DNA of 64,000 bases from Ophiura sarsii (GCA_035610835.1 CM069457.1:43565319-43629318); one strand, 5' to 3'. Counted from the stretch's first letter, positions 23,937 to 37,315 are shown. The notes: generated by a model from the letters alone, not told the origin. Program-made: numbers and translations.

Positions 23937-24480
23937 TGTGAAAGGGATTTGGGTCAGAGAATCAATTTTGACAACAAATGTTAATTTTTTGAGAAAATCA
24001 CAAATAAATCACCTTTTTGACCCAGTTTATTTGGGACACGCTAACAACACCATTTTTGAGTTAAAAATGCCCAACATTGCTTGATTATACTATTGCGACT
24101 CTAATCTAGTGCCGATTTTCTCATTTTGTCTTCTAAAACTGTATTTTTAAAATTTTAACCAAAACTACAGCTTTAAAAGAAAAAAGGGAACATCGGCACT
24201 AGATTAGTGTACTAATAATATAATCAAGCAAATTGGGGCATTTTTATTAACAAATATTGTTGTCAGCTTGTCCAAAAAAACGTGGGTCAAAAAAATGAAT
24301 TTTGTGATTTTCTCAAAAATTCAAATTTTTTTGGTCAAAAATTGACACTAAATTTGGATTCTCTGATCTATTTCCTTTCCAAAAATGTATACTTGTATAT
24401 GCGTTTGATTAGTACTAGTTCAATAATTACAGCACTTGCAAAAATCAAAAAATCAAATCAAAAACTTCCTTGAGTCCCCC
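23937..24480. repeat. AT-rich foldback family (TTGGGTCAGAGAATC)
   Basis: GATTTGGGTCAGAGAATC near the left, CTTCCTTGAGTCCCCCTTAA at the right, and inverted words such as ATCGGCACTAGATTAGTG against ATCTAGTGCCGAT in the middle. The same words recur at 49895-50490 and 60280-61700, so it is a dispersed family. Confidence 0.65.
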
Positions 24481-25836
24481 TTAAACCTTAATACGATGAC
24501 AGTAGGCTACAAGTAAAATAAATCTATACCAATAATCACCATTTATATAACAAATTATGACAAAATACTTTTGCCTTAATCCCTAAGAATTGCAATATCT
24601 GTTATCAGATATCTGGCTTATTTTTTTTATTTGAGAGACCCTTATTTTTCCTATATTGTAGTTATTTGACCTTTGCTTTACGAACAATGGCATTATAAAT
24701 TATAGATTGTGTGTCGTTTTAGCTTTAAACGAATAAAATGTAAAATATACAATTTTGGGGTAAAAAAACCTACTCATCCATGTAACTTATTTTCTGTGAT
24801 TTGAGAATTATAAACATAATGACTATACAAAGAAATGTATTGAACAGGATTAATTAAAACCTGTATTATGTTTAGGAATAATACCAGTGGCCTTACTCTT
24901 AAGATCTTCCTTTAAATAGTATATATTTTCATTAAAATAAAGACAATTACATCTAAAAATGTGATAATTCTGAAATTTCGACAAGCAAATTTTGGTGTAA
25001 TTTGTTGTCATCGGACCTTTCCCTAGTGAACAAAAGCATCAACGTCATTTTAGGATCTAAACAATAAAAAAAGCATGCATTTTGGCTTACAAATATGTTT
25101 TAAGGTAAAAATCCTATGTAGCAATGAAAGGATTGTTTGCGTTTTGAGATTTTATTGTACTACACATTATATATACACAAATAATTGTACAACAAATAGA
25201 GGTCCTTTGAAAGAGCCAATATGGTAACATTTTCAAGAGATCATAGGTCATTAGAGTTCCGTGCCCTGTATAAAATCCAACTTTTTTGACCACGTCTTTG
25301 ATGACATATCCAGGGTAATAAATCATCCCCTCCTACACCATTTATCTGATTTATTTTACACCAACTGTGTCTTGCCAGCATGCATGCTACCATGTCCACC
25401 GCTATCCTAAGCATAGCTCAAGGCTCTTTAGTGTTGGTGTAACTAGAAGCTCTATATACTACTTTTGAAAATGTTCTTGCGATAACAAATTCCAACTCTT
25501 AATTTCAATTTGTCATAAAAACTATTGCTATATCATATTTTATAAAAACAAATGTTCACATTTCGAGAAGAAAAAAAACATTATATTATCCAAAGAGCAG
25601 ATTTTAGTTTTAAAACTAGCCCAAATCGGGCGGAAAATCACCACGTATGGAAAGTCATGTGGCAATACTGCAGCCCCTCAGGCTTGTTTCTAGTTCCACC
25701 GCTGCCACACTCAAGGTCCCCCAGCATGCGGTCAATGGTGTTGAATGGATGTCATTCTTGGGTGGAACTTACTAATACTAGCGTCATGGCCAATTCAACC
25801 TATCAAACTTGGTCTCAAACCTTACAGGCAACTGGA

Positions 25837-26012
25837 ATGTAATGTCAAAACTATTGATCCACGATCCAAGTCGTGATTAACTTTTTTGTGCCCAACAATA
25901 TGATATACTTTTTAGGGTCAATAACCTGTTTTTTAAATTTATAATAATTTTCAATTTAGGTTTTGACATCCCATTGAAACACATGTAACCTTTGACCCTG
26001 AATCGAGGTAAA
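25837..26012. repeat. Copy of the interior of the 28.1-28.7 kb element
   Basis: AACTATTGATCCACGATC, then ACATGTAACCTTTGACCCTG and AATCGAGGT match the order of words in 28445-28620. Confidence 0.7.
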
Positions 26013-26890
26013 AGGTCACTTTTAAAAAGTGTTCGAACACTTTGTAGATGTTAAAACATCACATCTACAAAGTGTTCGAACACTTTTTTCTAACACTGTC
26101 TGAGGTTTCTTAAATAGGACAGACGGTGGGCCGTTTCCCGACCGTTAAACACGTTCAGGGGACTTTGCCGGCCATCCGCGCCCGGCAGGAACTTTTGAGC
26201 ATGCTCAAAGTTCCTGCGGTGTGAGTAAAACGGCGGCGAACGATGAGAGCCCGGTATAAGTACATTATAAGGACGGCGCACCCATTTCGCGCCCGTTCGC
26301 AAAGCGGTGATGGACGGTTGTGGACGGCGTCTATCTCAGCGACGGGCATGCTTAAAACTCCTGCCGGGTGAGTAAAAGTGGCGGCAAACGGTGAGAGCCA
26401 GGTATGATCAGACGACGCTGGACACGGGCGTATTCACGAAAATTCAGGTTAAAATATGCAGACGAGGTTCCGTGATCAAGTGAATGGTACTGACACTGGA
26501 GTTGGTTATCCAACTCCAGCGGTTTTATGATGAAATAATTTAGTTCCAACGTGTGATGAATTTTATGGGGTCATATAATCAAAATTCATTGTTACATTGA
26601 AACCAACGGAAATTCAAAATTAACGGCCGTTCGTGTCCACCGTCGTCTGGGTATGAGGACCTTATAAGGACGCCGCGACCGTTTGCAGAGCGGTGATGGA
26701 CGGTAGTGGACGTCGACCATCTCAGCGACAGGCTGCATAACGTCACCGTAATATTCTATTAGCGTCCTATTAACATTTCCTCGCAATTGTACCCTCTCAA
26801 AACTCCTGCCGGGCGCGGGTGACCGGCAAAGTCCCTTGAACGTGTTCAACGGACGGGACCGTGTGCTGCCGTCCGCACCAATTTACACAC
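26013..26890. repeat. Complex GC-richer repeat with nested inverted segments
   Basis: A perfect hairpin AAGTGTTCGAACACTTTGTA near 26028 faces its complement at 26062. Then CGTTCAGGGGACTTTGCCGG (26153) faces CCGGCAAAGTCCCTTGAACG (26822). GCGGTGATGGACGG occurs in direct copies near 26305 and 26690, CTCCTGCCGGG-like words recur, and a TATAAGGACG word is repeated. It looks like a non-coding DNA transposon, about 0.8 kb; frames inside have no recognisable protein. Confidence 0.6.
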
Positions 26891-27369
26891 GGTAAGGAGC
26901 CGCCCAGCTCACACGGATACATGTGAAGGGCCCTTAACACAATGTTCACTCGGTCGCATCTCGCTATGCTCGTTGCTCGGTACCAAAGCTAATTGTTGCC
27001 ATCTATGTTGTAATTTTCAGTCTACCTTTGCAATAGACAAAGACAGCTTTCACACATTGTCTTCGCGGCCATGGCTTGTGAGCAAATACAATTATTACAG
27101 TTGCTTGAAAATAAACTCAGGTCTTACGCAGCTATGCTTGATTTTCCAAAAGTTACACTCTTAAAATAAAGTAATCAACATTTATTATGGACTTATGAAA
27201 TTTGTTTAGAATGACGTATCAGGGGGAGAGGACATACTAGAATCTAATTAAATTGATGAGGCAGTACAATACAATTTGTTATGCGGAGATTATAATCAAT
27301 TAGGCCTATCCTAAACAGTGCAAAAACACACAGAAAATCATTGATGGATATAAATATTTCAGAAATACA

Positions 27370-27435
27370 GCGTGAGCAAGACTCAAACCCCAGACCTAAC
27401 TCCTGAGAACATAAAGCCATATAAACGCTTTTACA
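27370..27435 (-). repeat. tRNA-like B-box fragment
   Basis: The minus strand contains GGGGTTTGAGTCTTGC (B-box-like) with a weak A-box-like segment upstream. Similar minus-strand fragments occur at 40045-40110 (GGTTTGAGCCC) and 45255-45330 (GGTTCAAGCCC with TGACGTAGTTGTG upstream). All are degenerate. Confidence 0.35.
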
Positions 27436-27474
27436 CCGCTTTTAAATCTCTGCAAATAAACTATTATACAATGT

Positions 27475-27945
27475 CGCGCGCACTTTCAGCCAACTTTCTA
27501 ATAATTTTGCCAATTGGAAGTGTCAATCCCCTGTAAAATAGGCCTATCACGAAATGCGGTGACGTCACCATGCATTGACCAATAAACTAATTCATTGCAG
27601 GTGACGTATTCGATAAGGTGCCTTGTCAAATGTTTGATGAAATGCCTTATTAAAAATTTGTATTTTAATATGAATCTTGTAATAATCATTAAGATTACTA
27701 TTCAATTTGATTTGTAACGAGATCAACAATAACTAATCAGGCATTATTATCAAACATGAAGTTAAGAGTGTAGTGGAAGTTCCGTTAAGGGAAACTTGAC
27801 ATGACTTTATTGCCTATTGTTGCAGTATTTTTAACTGTCAAGTTTCATTTACAATGGAAAGATATTCTCACACGTTGTCTCTCTTAATGAAAGTTTCCTC
27901 TTGTTCTCTCTTAATGAAAGTTTCTCTAATCTAATAAAATCAACC
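27475..27945. repeat. Dispersed repeat, copy 1
   Basis: Shares long collinear similarity with 39175-39645, for example TCAAATGTTTGATGAAATGC, TTGTAATAATCAT-like words and TTGCAGTATTTTTAAC. No coding capacity recognised. Confidence 0.85.
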
Positions 27946-28117
27946 AACCATTATATAATTGCTGGTCGGCGTAGACAAACAGCTAGTATTCGCAAAAATG
28001 TCCCTGGCTCACTGTCTAACTCTAGACTATGGGCCGTGAGGCCAAAATGTGCTTAGTTTTTGATTTTTGTAGTCCACCTCTGGGCAGAACATGAAATTAT
28101 TACCAAAAGGTGGCAAA

Positions 28118-28668
28118 TATATCCCTTAACACCAATTCACCTGATCCCACGTGGCAAACAGCTTTAATATCCTTCAAATTCATCGAAAATGGGTAACATC
28201 TGAGTCAAATTTAAAGGATTTGAAGGATATTAAAGCTGGTTGCCATGGCATCAGCATACCATTGACTTTTGAAATGTGTTGTAATGTAATGTACATCTAT
28301 ATAAAAACATTATAACATGGTTTATCAATTCATAATGAGTCAAAATATTTTTTTAATGATGATAACATGTCATTTTTGTACCAATTTTGCGAAAATATGA
28401 CAAAAATGGTCTATTTTGGCCAACTTGTTTTCAAAAGGTCACAGTTCAAAAACTATTGATCTACGATCGAAGTTGTGATTGACTTTTTTTTGTTTAAAAC
28501 ACTTATCCCAACAATAAAATATACTTTATATAGTCAATAGCTCATGTTAAATTTAGTTTTTGACTTCACATTGAAACACATGTGACCTTTGACCCTAAAT
28601 CGAGGTCTAGGGTCATAACGTGCAACCTACGAACGTGGGATCAGGTGAATTTGTGTTAAGGGGTATAT
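28118..28668. mobile_element. MITE with ATATCCCTTAACACCAATTC ends
   Basis: The left end TATCCCTTAACACCAATTCA, continuing CCTGATCCCACGT, faces ACGTGGGATCAGGTGAATTT, continuing GTGTTAAGGGGTATA. An inner inverted pair ATATCCTTCAAATTCATCG and AAGGATTTGAAGGATATT follows. The interior contains the family also seen at 25837-26012. Confidence 0.8.
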
Positions 28669-28676
28669 TAATTTAA

Positions 28677-28768
28677 TTTACATGAAGGATAAACCAAATA
28701 TCCTGCAATTTACATGAAGGATAAACCAAATATCCTGCAATTTACATGAAGGATAAACCAAATATCCG
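28677..28768. repeat. Three tandem copies of a 33-bp unit
   Basis: Unit AATTTACATGAAGGATAAAC plus CAAATATCCTGC, the last copy incomplete. Confidence 0.95.
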
Positions 28769-29089
28769 ACTAGCTCTACTAGGCGTGCCTACATTGTAGT
28801 CTTGTTATTAGTTGTTGCCAACATTACAAAATTAGAAGCAATCAGTCTGCATTTTACGTTTTAAAGACCAGTAGCGTTTCCAGCTCTTTGGTTCAGAATT
28901 GACAAGAATACCAAATTGTCATCCATGAAAACAATTTATTTTAATTAAAGCCGTGTCATGGTTGTTTATTAGCTTCTCAGAATACTTCCCAACAACTAGT
29001 CTTTCCGCATCAACCCCGATTCGAGGTGTTTTCAATCAAATGCCTGTTATTTACGCTGCAGACAAAATACTAATAAACGATGTGAAACC

Positions 29090-29510
29090 AATCGTAAGTA
29101 AGTTGGTCAAAAGTGTTCAACTTTCTGACCAACGTTGTGTCAAATGTCAGCTGTAATAATTATTGGGAACATCTTAGCTGTTGGGTAGTAACCTTTATAT
29201 CCAATATTTGAGCAGACACTTTAATTAACTAGTTGGTCAAACATTTTACCCAAACACTGATGTAGCAATAATTTGACCAAGAGATGGGCAAGTTTGTAAC
29301 ACAAATGTTGGTGAAACTGTACCCAATTGTTTATATAATTGTATTAATTGATCAAGAGATGAGATAGGCAAGTTTACAACTAATTGTTGGTTAATCCATG
29401 GTAAAACTTAACCTAATTATTAATACTGTTGATATTTGACCCAACGTTAGGGAGAGTGTTGGTCCAAAGTTGTTACCCAACAAATCTAGCAAATGCTGCT
29501 TATTTTTAAG
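29090..29510. repeat. Iterated TTGGTCAAA / TTGACCAA element
   Basis: The words AGTTGGTCAAA, TTTGACCAA and TTGGGTAA recur many times in both orientations. It resembles the motif-iterated MITEs of the window, but clear terminal repeats were not found. Confidence 0.5.
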
Positions 29511-29624
29511 GTAAACGTTTTATTTTTCTTCAGTTTTGACCAATAGTAGATGTAGATGCAGCAGACACAGATATAGAGAGGTCTTAGAAAAAATGGGACC
29601 TTGGCTCTCTTGTTATATATTATA

Positions 29625-29790
29625 CAGTCATCAAAAAAGTAACTAAACGGATAACAAATGGGCTTCTAACTCTAAAAATATATATCCTACCTGAAAATAT
29701 TAAATTATAAAGTTGTTGGAAAATTCATCTTCTTTGATATGTTTAATACAATGTTCGTGGTTAATGTGCAAATAGCAGTACGGTAATGGG
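29625..29790. repeat. One-sided relative of the 42.0-42.5 kb mariner-like MITE
   Basis: TACAGTCATCAAAAAAGTAA and then TATCCTACCTGAAAATATTA, TTATAAAGTTGTTGG match the left arm at 41997-42110. A right arm is not seen. Confidence 0.75.
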
Positions 29791-29810
29791 CTATTCTAGA
29801 TAAAATCCGC

Positions 29811-29845
<35 letters not shown>

Positions 29846-30330
29846 TATAGAGGAATAAAAAAAAAAATTCAAAAAACGTCTGGATTTCCAAGTGTTACGA
29901 TTATGGGAAAGGGGTATAGAGGAATAGTGATAATGAAAAGTTGTCTGAATTTCCAGGGCCTTGACTATTGAAAAATGTTTTGAATTCCAGACATTTTTTC
30001 AAAAAACGTCTGGATTTCCAAGTGTTAAGATTATGAGAAAGGGGTATAGAGGAATAGTGATAATGAAAAGTTGTCTGAATTTCCAGGGCCTTGACTATTG
30101 AAAAATGTTTGGAATTCCAGACGGTTTTTTTCTCAAAAAACGTCTGGATTTCCAAGTGTTAAGATTATGAGAAAGGGGTATAGAGGAATAGTGATAATGA
30201 AAAGTTGTCTGCATTTCCAAGGCCTTGACTATTGAAAAATGTTTGTAATTCCAAAAACGTCTGGAATTCCTAGCGTTAACTATTGGAAATGGGTATAGAG
30301 GATCTGGATTTCCAGGGCCTTGACTATATT
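29811..30330. repeat. Poly-C run followed by tandem 127-bp repeat
   Basis: A C run of over 30 bases (29812-29845) is followed by about three and a half units beginning AAAAAACGTCTGGATTTCCA near 29873, 30001 and 30137. They include AGGGGTATAGAGGAATAGTG and AGGGCCTTGACTATTGAAAA. Frames through it are not genuine proteins. The GTCTGGATTTCC word links it to the array at 37540-38012. Confidence 0.9.
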
Positions 30331-30399
30331 ATGTTGTGACCGATATGTTTACATCAGTAGTGTTTACAAATTGATTTGCACCTGGTCTGAAGACATGCT

Positions 30400-31775
30400 A
30401 TACTCTATTTGGCTTCCTCTGTACAGTGACGTAACTTAACAGGCGCATCATATACGCACGCGTATGTATCTTCCGTCTTTCAACGCTCGTGTGTATATAT
30501 ATACACCAACGCCTCGAGAAGGCGCGCGCGTTATGTTCTGCATTGGTCACATGAGGTTGACCTCGCGTAAAGTACGCGAGCTCAACCTCGCCCCAAAAAT
30601 GGTGCAACGGACATCCGTGGTGCACAATACGTAAATTCGACCTCACGGTTTTGATTGGTTGGTAGTGACTATATACACTCCCGTCTTGTAGCGATTTTCT
30701 ATAGACTATATACACGACGGCTTATAAATCCTCGTAAATTCTCGCGTGATTCCTGTTCAGAGGGTTTGCGACTGCGCGAAAGAAAGACCGTCGTGTACGA
30801 GATAGACTTTGGACCAGTCCTTGTGTGACTTCACTTCTTGTCTTCCGTTCCGGGAGAGCCCGCGAGGACCGAGGGTGAGTGCCGGGTGGGTAGATGTTTG
30901 GTAAAGTGAAGCTAACATTGTCCTATAAATAATCTAATTTATCAAAATAAACTAATTACTATTTTAGGTGCGCTGTGAAAAGCAGAATGCTGAGGCTTGA
31001 TAATAAAATACGGTAAAATTGAGCACCAACAACCTTAGGTATTTTAGTCTTAGACTGCTGCTCACACAATGTGACATTAAGTCTAGTTGTGACAACATTG
31101 AACACATGCAGTAGTGATTGGAGTGAGGATATCGATTTCCTTTGTGTAAAACGGAAATGATGTTGAAGTTTATTAGAGTAATTGTTTAACAATCGATTAT
31201 TTCACTTAGAGATTTATAAGGCCACAGTGTTTCAGAGTGTTTGAAAAAAATTGACCACGATAAAGAACATTTTTGGGACACCTCCCGCTCCCTACCAAAG
31301 AAAATAAAACAGCCCCTTTTTTGTAAGCATTTTAAAACAAGTTCTGTTGTGACCAACCTCTTTGAACCACAACATATTTAATAGAGGCCTCCTCCTCAAG
31401 GCTAGCCCAGGTTTATTAAAATCGCTATATAAACACAAGGGCGATTTTGTACTAAAATGTGTAAAAGGCCGCCTCCTATTTTTTTAAGAAAGTCCCTATG
31501 CTAAATATGTTCTAATATTTTTATTTGCCTACTCTAACTCATACACCTGCACTCGGCCCACTTGAGCTTCGATTTTGCTACACGACTGTCTGTCGTCATG
31601 TATCATTCGATTTTATTATATAGCGTTCAGGTTGAAGACCGTCGTGTACATAGTCTTTGCAATTTCGCTACACGACTGTCTTTATGCTAAATGTGTATCT
31701 GCGCATGCGTTAACGACTGTCGTGTATATAGTCTGTGCAATTACGCTACACGACAGTCTTGTATATAGTTTCGGC
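30400..31775. repeat. Region with repeated GACNGTCGTGTAYATAGTC-type motifs
   Basis: Motif variants occur near 30661, 30700, 30785, 31577, 31634, 31668, 31714 and 31745, in both orientations. Several include TATATA. The part 30420-30890 is richer in GC and ends in a donor-like GAGGGTGAGTGCC (30869-30881). It could be an old promoter and first exon or a transposon; no protein or RNA is recognised. Confidence 0.4.
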
Positions 31776-32164
31776 CTGGTTTGATTGGTTAGCGGCATTT
31801 CATGAGTTTTCAAGCATGCGCGCGCAGCTTATCGAAGTGCGCCCGCGTATGTCGGACTGTGGGCAGGAGAATATGTGCCGTAAGTCCATTACTAGAATAC
31901 GCAGTTACGTTACTGTCTCTTGATGGCCAAATAGACTATAGAGGTACAGTTACTTTGCTAAATACATGTACATGCTATTCGAAAGCAAAATATTCATCGC
32001 TGAGCGCTCATTTTAAAAGCACCTACCCTTATGGTGCGTACGCATGCCACCGGGCAACCATATTTAGTAATCATTGTGCTTAGAAATGCAGACCATGACT
32101 ACTGCACTATTCTACACCATAAATAATGATCAATCAAGTGTGATTTATTTTACAATGGAATTCC

Positions 32165-33345
32165 ATAGACATGTTGGTACAATGTAAATATGTAAATACA
32201 ACTCGCTGTACCGACATGTTTGTAAAACTATACATGTATAACTCGCCGCACAGATGTATGTTGGTAACTTTAAGTTAACTCCATTTTTTTTTTTTTACAT
32301 TTTTTTTATTTGTGTGTCAATTTTTACTCTTACTATTTGCAACCGTTAACACTTTCTGATATTGTTTTTTTTAAATTTGAAATGAATATTGTGATGTAGT
32401 TGTGTAAAGAACAATTGTGCAGCGTTTTTTGAAGAACTGAGCCATGTAAAAGTTTGAGAAAAGGAAAATCTGCCGATATTTTTAATAAAAACTTGAAATA
32501 AAAATTTGTAGGGAAAATAAAAATTGATTTGACAATTTCCTGCATTTTAGATGCGGTTTTTTTTGGCATTTCAAAACCAATGCGCGCGCAAGCTTTGAGA
32601 CAAACCTATTTTTTTGTTTGGCCTTATCTCGCCGCACATTACATGTTGGTAAAATCTGTAACTCGCTGCACATAGAAATGGTGGAAAAACTATAACTCGT
32701 TGCACATAGACATTTTGGTAAAAGTATAACTCGCTGCACATAGACATATTGGTAAAACTACATGTATAATTCGCTGCACCTAGACATGTTGGTAACTATA
32801 ACTCGCTGCGCATAAACATGTTGGTAAAACTACATGTATAACTCGCCGCACAGGCATGTTAGTAAAACTACATGTATAACTCGCCGCGTAAATCTATAAC
32901 TCGCTGCACCTAGACATCCTGGAAAAAACTAGAACTCGCTGCACATAAACATGTTGATAAAACTACAGCTCGTCACACAGACATGTTAGTAAAAATATAA
33001 CTCGCCGCACAGACATGTTGGTAAATCTACATAACTCGCTGTACCTAGACATGTTAGTAAAACTTGAACTCGCTGCACATACATGTTGGTAAACTTTAAC
33101 TCACTGCACCCCAAGACATGTTGGTAAAACTATAACTCGATGCACATGTTGGTAAAATATCTCGCCGCACAGATATGTTGGTAAAACTATAACTCGCCGC
33201 CAGACATTTTGGTAAAACTTTAACTCGTTGCACATAGACATAGACATGTTGGTAAAATATCTCGTCACATGTTGGTAAAACTATAATATACCACAAGAGT
33301 ATGTTGGAAAAATATAACTTGCGGCATGGACATGTTAGAAAAAAT
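32165..33345. repeat. Minisatellite of an approximately 35-bp unit
   Basis: Units like AACTCGCTGCACATAGACAT plus GTTGGTAAAACTAT repeat with variation from 32600 to 33345, with three earlier units at 32165-32265. The part 32270-32600 between them is T-rich and not repeated. Confidence 0.9.
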
Positions 33346-33481
33346 TATCTTGCCCGTTTCCGAACTCTCCTATTTTAAAACTCACTTTACCCATTCTCAT
33401 CTGTGTGTCGTGTTTGATAATCTTCACATGGCACACTTTTTAAAAAAAGAATCGTTGATAGTTTAATGTCACGTTATCAGT

Positions 33482-33530
33482 GGCGTAGCCATAGGGGGTC
33501 AGGGGAGTGCGCCCCTCTGACAATAAAGTG
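33482..33530. repeat. Solo end of a CAGTGGCGTAGCCA hAT-like MITE
   Basis: CAGTGGCGTAGCCATAGGGG matches the terminal repeat of the elements at 43928 and 63162, but no partner end is close by. Confidence 0.6.
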
Positions 33531-34017
33531 ATCGAAAGAATCGGAGGCAAAGGGTTAGGGTTAAATGAATATTGAAGAAGTTACGGCAGTTTTACGGAGG
33601 CTGTACCTAGAGTCCACACCCTCCCCTTAACCCCAACACTGAAGTGTACTACTGCTATTAAATTGATAATCTGTCAGATTCAATTATTTGTTTTAACAAC
33701 TTTAAACCTTAACCTTAACCAAAACCTTAACTACATACAACACTGAAGTGTAATTGCCATTAAAGTCGGAAACCGCCAAGTCCCCTTAATTATTTCGTTA
33801 TTTATTGTGAAACCTGCCATATCCCCTTATCAATTGGCTCTAGCAATTATAATTGTTGAGATCTCATATTATTTCAGAAAATGTTACCCTTTGAGCCAAT
33901 TATTTTAGAAAATCTCATTGTTGAAATTCAATTATTTGTTTTAACAACTTCTAATTATTTAGATCCAATATTATTTCCGAAAATGTTACCCTTCAAGCCA
34001 AAACCCAGATTAGGGGA

Positions 34018-34130
34018 GATGCAGGAGAGTTGAGCCATTTTTTATATAATGTGTCACCATATGCGGAAGTACAAACCTGTAAAAAATTAGTGTAAGTAAT
34101 GTGTTGTTTTCGTTGTGAAACTAAAGTTAC
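34018..34130. repeat. Inverted partial copy of the 1-490 repeat
   Basis: Begins GGAGATGCAGGAGAGTTGAG and runs through the reverse complement of about 360-485, with the landmark CACCATATGCGGAAGTACAA. It shows the left-edge repeat is a dispersed family. Confidence 0.65.
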
Positions 34131-36764
34131 GGAGCATTATTAGATTCGACCTCACACGAAGCATGTCATTGTAAAAAATTGGGTTATTTAGTGTGCGAAG
34201 CGTTGAATTTGTGCAAAAGAAAATAGATGACTTTTTGTTTGATCCCCCTATTTATTAAGTACCAATTTTTTTTTGCGACCTCCCTTTTGGGGGACTTTTT
34301 TCTTTCTGATCCCCCTTTTTTACAACGCCCCATCAAGGTATTTATGAACACTCCCTTATTTAAATTATGATTAAAACTGGGATTTGTATAATCCTTTTTT
34401 ACTATTTAATATTTAAAAAAATTAAAAATAAAATAAATTATCAGAGCTTTATTTGGTCACCTAAACATGCAGCATCGATTGACCCCTACCTGACTCCTCG
34501 AGTGACCTATATTATGCCCAAGTATGATTTTATCTTGGTTTGTTGAAATAATTTAGACAAACTTTTATTAATTCGAAAGACATTTTCATTTTAAACAACG
34601 ATCAAGGCACATACAGTTTTGAATTATTTTTAACATTTAAAAAATACTTAAATTCAGTAAATAATCATTAAATAGGGTTAAATAAGTGTTAGACTGTAAC
34701 ATAATAAAACACTGATTTGTAAATATTTGTATACATTTATTTCATTTTTTGTTTATTTTTGAAATTGAGTTTACTGTTGTTATGCACGTTATGTTGAATA
34801 GCATTCAAAACCTATTTGTTACTGTATCCATCATTCATAAATGAAACTTCTTGCTTTACCAGATCACAGGCAGGCATAGGCTATCAAACAATAATGATTG
34901 TATTTGACCCAAATTGAAGAGAAACAAATATCTATATGCAAACATTTAGTTGAAATCTGTACAGTGTTACACCGTATATCATTTTACAGGCAACACGTCT
35001 ATTTTGCCACCGTATAATTAACAAAATGTACTGAATTTAGATGGGGGTTTTTTTGTTCTCTGGCAAGTATAGTGGAAAATCTCTGTTTAATTAGGAGTGT
35101 CCCCGACCCTCCCTCCCTCCTCCTTTTTTAAAAACCCGTACGGGAAACATGTTATTTATTTTACTATGCCTTACATGAATTACACCTAGTATAAGGATTA
35201 AGAAAAAACAGTCCTCTTTGTACAACAAATCGTCGATTCAAAAATGCCGGTGTATATTAATATAATAAGAGCCGTATTAAACCAGCATTTAACGTATGGT
35301 TATGGTTGATATTCCAACATATTAACACATGGTTTTAATCAAGTTTTGCTGTGTTTTTGTGAGTAGAAACAACAATAATGGCCATTTTTAATGTTCATCT
35401 TGAATTCTGATTTAAATTAATTACAATACAAAATTCAAAGTGCCGTCGTGTCCTAAAAGCACAAGCTACTTTAGGACCCAGAAAATACATGTAAATACTG
35501 TAAAACAATTTCATTTCGCTAGCAGTTTATTTTCGCTGATTTCACTAGGAGATCCAATTCGCCAAATTAAATGTCCGTCAATTGTTATTTATATAGGAAG
35601 ATGCCGGGGAATACAAATTAGTGAAAAAAAATTGCCGTTACAAGTTGATTAAATGCTAATTCGCTATTTGCTGTGAAATAGGTTGTTTATTATCAAATGC
35701 AAACATAAGAAACTTTGATGTATAGCGCCAACGTTATTATAAATAGTCTCAGTTATATATAGTCTTAGCTATTTTTTTATGCATCCAGAAAATTTCACAT
35801 TTCAATCTTGGATTGTTTTTAACAAAGTTTATTCTGCACACATCAATAAATATTTGTGACTTGTATTTATATTCTATTTATAATAATGGTACAGTACATT
35901 TTCCATACACCGATCAGCTGAAAAAGGTAAAAGTAGAGGGCACTGATAAATAATCAGAACGTAAACAATTAAAGATGTGCGGCGTGTTTTTCCCCCTTTA
36001 TTCACGCACATAATAGTTCACTTTTGATTAATATTGTCATTTTTTTAATGTTGTTCATCCATTAATATTATTTCAATAAAGAGATGTATTCACAATAATA
36101 ATCTAGTACGAAAACCCCGACGAAAACATGCGTAAAATACGCTAAAACAGCGTTGAGATTTTAAATCATTTCATGTGAATATTTTAAGAACCAAATGGCG
36201 GGCGATTGTCAAATCTAAAACTGCCAAACACTAACACTCAAACCATACACGTAACCCCAATTCAAGCACACAGACCCTAACTCTACATGTAGTATAGTAT
36301 GCGTTGAGAGCCTGCTGTGTTTGCATAGTACACCGATAAAGTCAGCAGTATTGTGTCATCAGAGAGATGTTATGTAACACCTACTTAAACAGTTGGGGTA
36401 CATTATGAATGAAAGCACTTTCATGGGTATGAATAAATTGTGGTGATGTTTATTCATCTGTATCTCTAATATAGTTAATTCCTATCGAGAATAATGTCAC
36501 CCTTCCTATTTATAGTATTTGGGTTGGGGATAGAATTGTTCTTCTCAAAACTTCAGCTCACTTTCTACCCCGGTTCCTATACCACCGGTCACCCTGGATT
36601 GAAATCATGTATTAAACTTCCACGCTCTATGAAAACTATAATTTATCAATAAAGGCATGAATAAATCCAGGGGTACCATACCCATCGAAATAAAAAGTCA
36701 ACAATTTCAATAGTTGTGAAATGGGGTACAGCTTGGGTACAGCTTGGCTGAGCTGACTAAAAGC

Positions 36765-36766
<2 letters not shown>

Positions 36767-36807
<41 letters not shown>

Positions 36808-36954
36808 GGTGTTGAACTGAATGAAAAAATGAAGAATAGTGTGATAAATCAAATTAAAATAAATACAAAATAAATTAATAAATAAATATACTAATAAATA
36901 AATAAATAAATAAATAAATTAATTAATTAATTAATTAATTAATTAATAAACAAA

Positions 36955-37021
<67 letters not shown>

Positions 37022-37090
37022 ACTAATAAATAAATAAATAAATAAATATACTACTAAATAAATATACTACATAATACATAATTATACTAA
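36767..37090. repeat. 40-base poly-G run and TAAA/TAAT microsatellite
   Basis: An uninterrupted G run at 36767-36806, then (AAAT)n and (AATT)n tracts from 36858 to about 37075. Length here may not be reliable in any assembly. Confidence 0.95.
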
Positions 37091-37121
37091 TATACATAAA
37101 TACATAAATACATCTTTATAA

Positions 37122-37283
37122 TACCAAAAAAAGGTTATCAATACATGGTCACTACTACGTAGTTTCGTACAAGGTGTTACTGCCTTGCACTCATCAGGTG
37201 AAATGATAATAATTTACACTACAACAACTGATTATTTGCATATACATTGCATGGATGAGCATGGATGAGCATGGGTAAAATCT
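37122..37283 (-). repeat. Single-arm copy of the hammerhead repeat
   Basis: Matches the left palindrome arm from its AAAAAAAGGTTATC end through GAGCATGGGTAAAAT, then diverges (CTCAAGGGG). It lies between two A/T-rich microsatellites. Confidence 0.9.
37135..37209 (-). ncRNA. Hammerhead ribozyme, third copy
   Basis: Minus-strand CTGATGA (complement of 37191-37197), stem II, GAAA, stem III loop TACGTA, a GTA cleavage site and stem I pairs are all kept. It differs from the two palindrome copies mainly in the stem III loop, where no strict sequence is required. Confidence 0.82.
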
Positions 37284-37315
37284 CAAGGGGTACTTGACAC
37301 CACGGATTGACTGTC

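Noticed and set aside
32165..33345. CRISPR-like repeat array
   Set aside because: Units are tandem with no unique spacers and drift in length; a eukaryotic minisatellite fits.
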